From: Nostoc sp. 'Peltigera membranacea cyanobiont' 210A
GTDB lineage: Bacteria; Cyanobacteriota; Cyanobacteriia; Cyanobacteriales; Nostocaceae
DNA length: 64,000 bases
NCBI RefSeq assembly: GCF_002246015.1
Contig: NZ_NOLJ01000001.1
Coordinates: forward strand, 140,726-204,725
Reading direction: 5' to 3'
In this document: one piece after another, positions 50,709 to 61,500 of the stretch
How positions within the stretch are numbered: the first letter of the stretch is position 1
Layout of the letters: the number at the start of each line of letters is the position of its first letter
Position numbers and translations under genes: made by a program
Notes under the pieces: generated by a model
Database searches by the model: none
Told to the model about the DNA's origin: nothing
Seen by the model: the letters and a program-made list of their open reading frames with translations, nothing else

Positions 50709-52250
50709 ATGTTAGAAAATAGACTACTAGAGATTGTCAAGGAACATCCTGATAAAACTGCGATCGCCTATGATAAGTTGAGAATTAGCTATCAAGAACT
50801 TTATGCTAATATTACACATTTAAATAACCATTTAAGTACAATCGGTATTGTCCAAGGTGACTGCATAGCGTTAATTTTGCCTAACAGTCCAGAATTTGCG
50901 ATCGCCTTTTACGCTACTGCCAAACTAAATGCTATAGTTTTGCCAATCAACCCTCTTCTCAAACAAGAAGAAATTAGCTACTACATTATAGATAGTAATA
51001 CTAAAGCAATTATTACCAATAGTCATGAATCAGAAAATATTCGCAAAATTATTTCAAAAATAGGCAAAAAAATAGAATTAATAGTTATTGATTCTACTCG
51101 TTCGCTTACCAAAGAAGTAGATAACTCAAGAATTACAGAAAGCACTTCTATTTTTAAAGGTGATGTGCTTTATCTATATTCCTCTGGTTCTACAGGTAAA
51201 CCTAAAAGAGTTTGTAGAAGCCAAGATAATCTATCTCACGAAATTACAAACTTGAGTGAGACAGCTAATATATCTGCAATAGATAATATTTTATGTATAG
51301 TGCCACTGTATCACGCACATGGATTAGAAAATTGCTTGTTAGCTGCTATATATAATGGCGCAACTCTGGTAATTTTAGAACAAGTTTTGCATGAAGGAAA
51401 ACCCATTGAAGTGCCATTTGCTTTTAGACGCTCAAGGGTATTAGAACTAATAGAAAAAGAAAAAATTACTATTTTACCTGCTGTTCCTTATATTTTGAAC
51501 ACTTTAGCAGAAACACCAGATGATACTCAAGTTGATTTTTCTACGCTGAAACTATGCTTTTCAGCAGGTAACTTTTTATCAAAAGAAATTTTTGATAAAT
51601 TTCTTCAGAGATTTGGCATTCCTGTAAGACAACTTTATGGTAGTACAGAAGCTGGTTCTATAGCGATTAATCTCGATCGAGATATAAATAACACTTATGA
51701 TTCTGTAGGTTTACCTTTAAAAAATATCGAGATTAAAATTATTGATGATACAGAAAAAGAACTTCCATCTGGAAGTATTGGAGAAATAGTCATCAAAAGT
51801 AAAGCAGTGACTAAAGGATATTGTAATAAACCAGAAATAAATCAACAGACATTTAAAGATGGTTGGTTTTTCACTGGTGATTTAGGCAAGAAGGATGAAG
51901 TCGGACGTGTTTATATTACTGGTAGAAAGCAAATCTTCATTGATACAGGAGGTCACAAAGTCGATCCATTAGAAATAGAAAACATCCTGATAACCCATAG
52001 TCAAGTTAAAGAAGCCGTTGTTGTTGGCATCAAAAGCTTGTATGCGGGAGAAATTATTAAAGCAGTTATTGTACCTCAAAACCGAGAGATTTGTGACGAA
52101 AAAGATATTCTATCTTACTGTAGGGGCAAGTTAGCTGATTTTAAAATTCCAAAAATTATCGAATTTTGTGACGAGATTTCCAAAAGTCCATTAGGTAAAG
52201 TATTAAGAAAAAACTTAATTGATAATTTATCAGAAACTATAAAATTATGA
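50709..52250 (+). CDS. Acyl/aryl-AMP ligase (probably 4-hydroxybenzoate-activating)
   Basis: 513 residues, with AGGGA before the ATG. Class I adenylating motifs are SSGSTGKPKRV, LYGSTEAGS, FFTGDLGKKDE and a C-terminal SPLGKVLRK with the catalytic Lys. The PLYHAHGLENCLLAA segment is typical of aryl or acyl ligases, not amino-acid A domains. Because the next gene encodes a free ACP and overlaps it by 4 bp (ATGA), it most probably loads the 4-hydroxybenzoyl group onto that ACP. The substrate is inferred from the neighbouring chorismate lyase. Confidence 0.87.
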   Translation: MLENRLLEIVKEHPDKTAIAYDKLRISYQELYANITHLNNHLSTIGIVQGDCIALILPNSPEFAIAFYATAKLNAIVLPINPLLKQEEISYYIIDSNTKAIITNSHESENIRKIISKIGKKIELIVIDSTRSLTKEVDNSRITESTSIFKGDVLYLYSSGSTGKPKRVCRSQDNLSHEITNLSETANISAIDNILCIVPLYHAHGLENCLLAAIYNGATLVILEQVLHEGKPIEVPFAFRRSRVLELIEKEKITILPAVPYILNTLAETPDDTQVDFSTLKLCFSAGNFLSKEIFDKFLQRFGIPVRQLYGSTEAGSIAINLDRDINNTYDSVGLPLKNIEIKIIDDTEKELPSGSIGEIVIKSKAVTKGYCNKPEINQQTFKDGWFFTGDLGKKDEVGRVYITGRKQIFIDTGGHKVDPLEIENILITHSQVKEAVVVGIKSLYAGEIIKAVIVPQNREICDEKDILSYCRGKLADFKIPKIIEFCDEISKSPLGKVLRKNLIDNLSETIKL

Positions 52251-52498
52251 AAAATCTTGATTTAATTAAGCAAGAAACTAGAAATGTAGTTTTAAACGTT
52301 TTGCCAAATATTAATAGTGAAGATTTATCAGAGTCTAGTAATCTTTTTAGCATGGGTCTAGATTCTGTCAATGCTATGTCACTTATACTTAAATTACAAA
52401 ATAATTTTACTATTAAATTTGCAGTTAATGAGATTAATGCAGAAAACTTTCAAAGCGTAGCAACTATTGTGAAACTGATCGATAAAAAGCAATGCTGA
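52247..52498 (+). CDS. Free-standing acyl carrier protein
   Basis: 83 residues with the phosphopantetheine site in LFSMGLDSVNAMSLIL. It starts within the stop of the ligase gene (ATGA overlap), indicating translational coupling. It would present the aryl starter to the first C domain of the large NRPS, 79 bp downstream. Confidence 0.9.
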   Translation: MKNLDLIKQETRNVVLNVLPNINSEDLSESSNLFSMGLDSVNAMSLILKLQNNFTIKFAVNEINAENFQSVATIVKLIDKKQC

Positions 52499-52576
52499 TA
52501 ATTTTTGGAAATGGGCTTTTTTCGCAAAACTAAATACTCTAGTGTATCCCTAAAAACCTGAAGCAAAAAGATTACA

Positions 52577-55500
52577 ATGAGCTATTCTGCTGAAATCAAT
52601 CCATTAGAACCAAACAAGCCAGTAAAAACTGGAGAGGATATTTGGCAAGCGATCGCAAGCATTCTCGACTTACAGAATCAAGCTCCAGATTTGGTAGCTG
52701 TATCTCGGAATGAACACCCGCCTTTGTCTTTTTCTCAAGAAAGATTATGGTTCATCCATCAGTTGCAGCCAGATAGCTCTACCTATAATGTATCCTTAGC
52801 TTTTCGTCTTCAGGGTTTGCTCAACATTTCCGCATTAGAGCATAGTTTCAATGAAATTATCCAACGCCACGAAGCATTGCGAACTACGTTTCTAGCTTCG
52901 GAAAATAAGCCTGTTCAGGTGATTGCTCCCAGCCTCAACTTGACTTTACCTGTAGTGGATCTTCGGGAACTTCCTGAAATAGAAAGAGAAACTCAAGTTT
53001 TGCAACTGGTCAAAAACGAAGTTCAACAACCCTTTGATCTAGAGCAAGGATCGCTGTTGCGGTCTTCCCTAGTGCAGCTACATGAAAATGAATATGTGCT
53101 ACTCCTAAGTGTCCACCACATCGTCTTTGATGGTTGGTCTGATGGGGTTTTGTGGCGCGAACTGACAGTCTTGTACACAGCCTTTTGTGCTGGTAAGCCT
53201 TCTCCATTGCCTGAACTGCCCATTCAGTATGCAGATTTTGCAGTTTGGCAGAGACAGTGGTTGCAAGGTCAAATTATGGACACTCAACTGGAGTACTGGA
53301 AGCAACAATTAGCAGGATCGCCTCCCTTACTGGAACTTCCTACCGACCGAGTGCGCCCATTAATACAGACAAGCCGTGGTAGTATCAAACACTTTCAGCT
53401 TGGCGATCGCCTGACTCAAAAACTCAAAAGCCTTAGCGAAAAGTCAGGGGCAACCTTATTTATGACTTTGCTAACTGGCTTTGTCATCTTACTATCGCGC
53501 TACAGCAATCAACAAGATATTCTCGTCGGTTCTCCGATCGCCAACCGTAACCGCAGTGAACTAGAATCTCTCATCGGCTTTTTTGTCAATACTTTGGTAT
53601 TGCGTACTGACGTTTCTGGAAATCCTAGCTTTTGGGAGTTACTGCAAAGAGTACGCCAAGTAGCAATGGAAGCATATTCTCACCAAGATGCGCCATTTGA
53701 GCAAGTAGTAGAAGCCTTGCAGCCGGAAAGAAACCTCAGCTACTCGCCATTGTTTCAGGTAATGTTCGTTTTGCTGAATACGCCGCCTGGAAAATTAGAA
53801 TTGCCTGGTTTATCTTCAACACCGCTACAAATAGAAAACCCAACAGCTAAGTTTGATTTAACCTTGTTGATCACAGAGAGTGAGCAAGGGCTGAGTGGAA
53901 GTTTAGAGTACAACTCTGACCTATTTGAGCAAGCTACAATTACCCGGATGGTAGGGCATTTTGTGACATTACTAGAAGGGATTGTCGCTAATCCAGAGGA
54001 GAGGATTTCACAATTACCACTGCTAACCCAACCTGAGCAACAGCAGTTATTTGGAGAGTGGAACAATACTCAGGCGAATTATCCTTCTGATAAGTGTATT
54101 CATCAGTTGTTTGAAGAACAGTGTTTTAGTACCCCCGATGCTGTAGCAGTTGTCTTTGACAATCAACAACTCACTTATCACCAGTTGAACTGCCGTGCTA
54201 ACCAGTTAGCACATTACTTACGCTCCTTGGGTGTGAAAGCAGATACCCTAGTTGGGTTGTGTGTGGAAAGGTCACTAGAAGCGATCGTGGGAATACTAGG
54301 TATTCTCAAGACAGGTGGTGCATACCTGCCACTTGACCCTGAGTATCCGACCGAGCGTTTGCGCTTTATGCTCGAAGATGCTCAAGTTAAAGTACTTTTA
54401 ACACAACAGCAATTAGTAGAGTCTATTCCTCAACATCAGGCGCATCTTGTCAGCTTAGATACCGACTGGGAAAAAATTGCTCAAGAGTGCGAGTTAAACC
54501 CGGAAAATACCGCAGCAATCGATAATTTAGCTTATGTCATCTATACTTCTGGTTCCACAGGTAAGCCCAAAGGCGTTTTAGTCAATCACTCAAATGTAGT
54601 GCGTCTGTTTGCAGCCACAGACGCTTGGTATCACTTCAACGCTCAAGATGTGTGGACAATGTTCCACTCTTATGCTTTCGACTTTTCCGTGTGGGAAATT
54701 TGGGGTGCTTTGCTGTATGGTGGACGGCTGGTAGTAGTGCCATATTTAGTGACGCGATCACCGGAATCTTTCTATAAGTTATTGTGTCAAGAAAAAGTCA
54801 CAATTCTCAATCAAACACCGTCAGCCTTCCGCCAGTTAATTCAAGTAGAACAGTCAATCACATTTCCCCCTGCCCCCTGCCTCCTGCCCCCTGCCTCTTC
54901 ATTGAACTTACGCTTAGTAATTTTCGGTGGAGAAGCTTTAGAAATCAAGAGTTTACAACCTTGGTTTGAGCGACATGGCGACCAAATGCCCCAATTAGTG
55001 AATATGTACGGGATTACGGAAACTACTGTACACGTCACTTACCGCCCATTAAGCAAAGCTGATTTGAATCATACAGCCAGTGTAATTGGTCGTCCGATAC
55101 CTGACTTACAAGTATATGTGCTGGATAAATATTTTCAGCCACTACCGATTGGCGTTCCTGGTGAAATGTACGTTGGTGGGGAAGGGGTGACACGCGGCTA
55201 TCTCAATCGTCCTGAACTGACAGCAGAACGCTTTATTTCTAACCCATTTAACAAATCAAAATTATACAAAACAGGTGATTTAGCGCGGTATTTACCCAAT
55301 GGCGAGTTAGAGTATTTGGGACGCATCGATAACCAAGTCAAGATTCGTGGTTTCCGCATTGAGTTGGGCGAAATTGAAGCATCAATAGTGCAACACCCAG
55401 CCATCTGGGAAAGTGTAGTCGTAGTACGAGAGGATGAACCGGGCGACAAACGTTTAGTGGCTTATGTAGTGCCGCAGGTGGAACAATCCCCAACAGTCCT

Positions 55501-58500
55501 AGAACTGCGTCAGTTTCTCAAGGCAAAGCTACCAGAGTACATGATGCCAAGTGCTTTTGTGCTGCTGGAATCCTTACCCTTGACCTCTAACGGTAAAGTA
55601 GACCGTCGCGCCCTGCCAAAACCAGAGATAGACAGCACATTGTTAGAAAAATATGTTGCCCCACGCACACCCATTGAGGAAATGCTGGCACAAATTTGGG
55701 CACAAGTGCTGAAACTAGAGCGAGTAGGCATACATGATAACTTCTTTGAAGTTGGGGGACACTCATTACTAGCAACGCAACTGCTTTCACGTATCCGCAC
55801 CAGCTTTAAAGTAGAGCTAGCATTACGTGAGTTATTTGCAAGAGCGACAGTAGCCGAATTAGCACAATCAATTGGGCAGTTACAGCAACAGGACTTAGAA
55901 CTAACTTCCTTGCCCATTTTTCCCAGGACAAGGGATGCAGAATTACCACTGTCTTATGCACAACAGCGTCTGTGGTTTTTAGATCAGTTCGAGCCGAACA
56001 GCCCTTTTTACAACATTCCTATGGCTTTGCGTCTAGTAGGAAATTTGAAACAAGCAGCCCTAGAACAAAGCTTACAAGAGATTATTCATCGCCACGAAGC
56101 CTTACGCACCAATTTTATTACAGTTGATGGAAAACCTTCTCAAATTATTCAACCAGAAACCAATTGGACAGTTTCAGTTGTTGACTTGAAGTATTTATCC
56201 ACACTTGAACAAGAAATTACTAGCCAACAATTAGCGCAACAACAAATTACTCAACCTTTCGATCTGGCAAAAGGAACATTAATTAGGGCGACATTAGTAG
56301 TGCTGTCGGAGACGGAACACGTTTTGTTAGTGTGTATGCACCATGTTGTTAGTGATGGTTGGTCAATGGGTGTGTTTGTCCAAGAACTAGCAGCACTGTA
56401 CAACGTTTATGCTCAAGGTCAGCTGTCACCGTTACCGCCACTGCCGATTCAGTATGCAGATTTCGCAATTTGGCAGAGACAGTGGTTGCAAGGGGAAGTA
56501 CTACAAAGCCAATTGAGCTACTGGCAACAACAACTAAAAGATGCACCAGCTCTATTGTCGCTCCCCACAGACCGACCTAGACCAGCAGAGCAAACTTACC
56601 ACGGGACACATCAAGAGTTTGCACTTTCTTTTGAACTAACTAGTAAGCTGACAAAACTTAGCCAAGAGCAAGGTTGTACCCTCTTCATGACGCTGTTGGC
56701 AGCCTTTGATACCCTACTCTACCGCTATACAGGTACAGAAGACATTTTGGTGGGTTCGCCAATTGCTAACCGCGATCGCAGCGAAATAGAAGGGTTAATT
56801 GGCTTTTTTGTCAACACCTTAGTCATGCGTACTGACTTGGCAGGCAACCCCACTTTCAGCGAATTACTCCTTCGTGTCCGCGAAATGGCAATGGAGGCAT
56901 ACACTCATCAAGACTTACCGTTTGAAATGTTGGTAGAGGCATTGCAACCAGAACGCAATCTCAGTTATACACCACTGTTTCAGGTAATGTTTGTTCTCCA
57001 GAATGCGCCCACATCTGAATTAGAACTGACTGGGCTGACTGTAAATCCATTGCTAATAAAAGGCACAACTTCTAGGTTTGATTTAACTTTATCGATGGAA
57101 TACACCCCTACTGGATTAGTAGGGTGGTGGGAATATAACACTGACTTATTTGATGCTAGTACCATCGAGCGAATGACAGGTCATTTTGTCACATTGCTTG
57201 AAGGGATTATTGCTAACCCGAAAGAGCGAATTTCTCAATTGCCACTGCTAACAGAAGTTGAGCAACAGCAGTTATTAGTGGAGTGGAACGATACAGAAGT
57301 AGATTATCCACTACATAAGTGCATCCATCAATTATTTGAAGAACAGGTGGAGTTGACACCAGATGCAGTGGCGGTAGAGTTTCAAAATCAACAACTTACT
57401 TACAAGCAATTAAACTACCGCGCTAACCAATTGGCACACTACTTGCGCTCTTGGGGCGTAGGAGCCGATGTTCTAGTCGGGTTGTGTGTCGAGCGTTCTT
57501 TAGAAATGGTCATCGGACTGCTGGGGATTCTCAAAGCTGGTGGGGCTTATGTACCACTTGATCCAAAGTATCCAAGCGATCGCTTGAGCTTTATTTTAGA
57601 AGATACTCAAGTTAAAGTTTTACTGACTCAACAGCGACTTATTGACAAACTCCCCCAGTGGGAAAAAGCAGGGGGGCAGGTGGTAACTGAGCGTAGTCGA
57701 AGTGGAGCAGGGAGCAGGGGAGAAAAGCCATCTACTAAAAATGGGGCTTCACTCAAAAGGAAAAATGAGGTTTTGAGTTATTCTCCTTCTTATCAGGCAA
57801 AACTTGTTTGTCTAGATACTGACGCTGAATTAATTTCTCAGTGCAGCCCAGATAACATAATCTCTGGCGTACAACCCAATAACTTAGTTTATATAATTTA
57901 CACTTCTGGTTCCACAGGTCAACCAAAGGGTATAGCCATGAGTCAGCTTGCCCTTTGCAATCATATCTTGTGGCATCGGGACAATCTCAAAATTTCTCGT
58001 GGAGCAAAAACCCTGCAATTTGCTTCAGTTAACTTTGATGTCTCCTTCCAGGAAATCTTCACTACCTGGTATTCTGGCGGCACATTGTTCTTAATCACAG
58101 AGGAATTACGCCGTGATGCTCTAGCATTGTTAGGTTTTCTGCAAGAGAAGCAAATTCAGAGAATGTTTCTCCCTGTTGTAGGCTTACAGCAACTAGCAGA
58201 AGTCGCGTTGGGGAATGGCATAGTTAATACTGGTTTGCGGGAAATTATTACTTCTGGAGAACAGTTGCAAATTACTCCAGCGATTTCTGGCTGGTTGAGC
58301 AAACTAACTGATATTACTTTGCATAATCAGTATGGGCCGTCAGAAAGCCATCTAGCAACCAGTTATACCCTGCCTGATGCAATAGACACTTGGCCGCTAC
58401 TTCCTTCGATTGGGCGACCCATTTCTAACACGCAAATTTACATCCTCGATAAATATCTACAGCCTGTACCTGTGGGTGTGTCAGGAGAAGTGTACATTTC

Positions 58501-61500
58501 AGGTGCGCTTTTAGCTCAAGGCTACTTTAACAGACCTCAGTTAACACAAGAGAAATTTATTCCTAATCCTTTTCTGAAGGCAGGAGGCAGGAGGCAGGAG
58601 GCAGAAGGAGAAATCTTCACTCAGCACGGGCTAAACGCCCCGCTACCGCTAACAGCACTTTTATATAAATCAGGTGACTTAGCACGTTATCTACCTGACG
58701 GTAAGCTCGAATCTTTAGGACGCATTGACAATCAAGTTAAAATTCGAGGTTTCCGCATTGAGTTAGGCGAAGTTGAAGCGGTACTGGGTCAACTGAGTGA
58801 TGTACAAGCCTCTTGTGCAGTTGTTCGTGAAGATACACCGGGCGATAAACGCTTAGTGGCTTATATTGTGCCACAACCAGAGCAGACAATTTCTATTAGC
58901 CAAGTACGTAACTTCCTCAAGGAAAAGTTACCAGAGTATATGGTTCCAAGTGCAATAGTCATTTTGGATGCTCTACCGCTTTCTGCTAACAGAAAACTAG
59001 ACCGTCGCGCGTTACCTACACCTGATTTACATAACCAATTATCGGATCGGTATGTCGCTCCACGTAACCCTATTGAGGAAATTGTGTCAGTAATTTGGGC
59101 GCAAGTGCTGAAAGTTGAGCGAGTTGGTATTCATGATAATTTCTTTGAACTTGGCGGACATTCTCTACTGGCAACGCAACTAGTTTCCCGCGTACGTAGC
59201 AGCTTGAATGTAGAATTACCTTTGCGGAGCTTATTTGCTGCACCAACGGTTGCTGAATTATCCCAACATATTCAACAGTTGCAGCAACAGGATCTCACAA
59301 CATCAGCCATCTTACCAAGAACAAGAGATGCAGAGTTACCACTATCTTATGCTCAACAGCGTTTGTGGTTTTTAGACAAGTTAAATCCCAATAGTCCTTT
59401 CTATAACTTACTTGTAGCTTTGCGTCTAGATGGCACTCTCAATCAAACTGCGCTACAACAAAGCTTACAAGAAATTATTTATCGCCACGAAGCGTTACGC
59501 ACTAACTTCATTACAGTTAATGGAGAACCAGTTCAAGTTATTAGGGAGCATGGAGCAGGGGGCAGGGAGCAGGGGGCAGGGAGCAGGGAGCAGGGAATAT
59601 TATCAATAGTTGATTTAAAGTATTTATCCATCACTGAAAAAGAACTTGCTTTGCAGCAATTAGCGCAACAACAAGCGCACCAACCCTTTAAGCTGGCAGA
59701 TGAATCATTAATCAGGACAACATTAGTAACGTTGTCTGATACAGAACAGGCATTGTTAGTGTTTATACATCACATTGTCTTTGATGGCTGGTCAATGGGT
59801 GTGTTCGTCCAAGAATTAATGGCACTTTACAATGCTTATTCTCAAGGTCAGCCGTCGCCTTTAACACCACTGCCGATTCAGTATGCAGATTTCGCAATTT
59901 GGCAACGACAGTGGTTGCAAGGAGATGTATTACAAAGCCAACTTAGTTACTGGCAACAGCAACTAAAAGATGCACCAGCCCTGTTATCACTACCTACAGA
60001 CCGACCAAGACCACCTGTGCAAACTTTTGCTGGCGCATATCAGAAGTTTACACTTTCAGCCCAGTTAACTGATAGGTTGACAAAACTGAGCCAAGAGCAA
60101 GGTTGTACTCTATTTATGACGCTATTGGCAGCTTATGATACCTTGCTGTATCGCTACACAGGTGCGGCAGATATTTTGGTGGGTACACCGATCGCAAACC
60201 GCGATCGCTCTGAAATAGAAGGGTTGATTGGCTTTTTTGTCAATACCTTAGTTATGCGCTCTAACTTAGCAGGTAATCCCACTTTTAGCGAATTACTAAC
60301 CCGTGTTCGAGAAGTCGCGTTGTCCGCATACACTCATCAAAATTTGCCGTTTGAAATGTTGGTGGAAGCATTACAACCAGAACGCAATCTAAGTCATACA
60401 CCACTGTTTCAGGTGGTGTTCAACCTTCAGAATTCACCCGTACAAAAATTAGAGCTTGCTGGGTTAACTGTTAGTTCATTGCCAGTAGAAAGTACAGCTA
60501 CAAAAGTTGATTTGGCTTTATCGATGGAAAACACTACCCAAGGATTGGTGGGTGTGTGGGAGTACAATACTGACTTGTTTGATGCCAGCACAATTGAACG
60601 AATGAATGGTCATTTTGTAACGTTGCTGGAAGCAATTGTCGCCAATCCCAGCGAGCGAATTTCCCAATTGCCCCTGCTGACAGCAGTTGAACAGCAGTTA
60701 TTGGTTGATTGGAATAATACATGGGTGGAGTACCCTGAAGATAAATGTATCCATCAGTTGTTTGAGGAGCAGGTTAAACGTACTCCAGATGCTGTGGCAG
60801 TTGTGTTTGACAATCAACAACTGACTTACCAGCAGTTGAATAGTCGTGCTAACCAGTTGGCACATTACTTGCGCTCATTGGGTGTAAAACCAGATGTGCT
60901 AGTGGGTATTTGTGTAGAACGCTCACTAGAAATGGTAGTGGCACTACTAGGCATTCTCAAAGCAGGCGGAGCATACCTACCACTTGACCCAGAGTATCCC
61001 CAAGACCGCTTGAGCTTTATGCTAGAAGATGCTCAAGTTTCGTTACTGTTAACTCAGCGACTTATTGACAGATTTCCCCAGCATCAAGCAAAACAAGTCT
61101 TTTTAGATGAAGCCTGGTCACAAATTGCCCAAAACAATCAAGATAACCCAACTAGTGAAGCCAAAGCCTTTCATCTAGCCAATGTAATTTATACGTCAGG
61201 ATCTACAGGTAGACCTAAAGGTGTCATGGTTGAGCATAAGGGACTATGCAACTTAGCTCAAGCTCAGATTCAAACTTTTGGCTTGACTTCGGATAGTCGC
61301 ATTCTCCAGTTTGCCTCCTTCAGTTTTGATGCTTCTATTTGGGAAGTCGTAATGGCGCTGATGTCAGGCGGAACGTTATACCTGGGAACACAAGACTCTT
61401 TATTGCCAGGGAAGCCGTTAATTGAGCGATTACGTGATTATTCTATTACCCATATCACACTACCACCATCGGCGTTAGCAGTTATACCTTTTGAGGAGCT

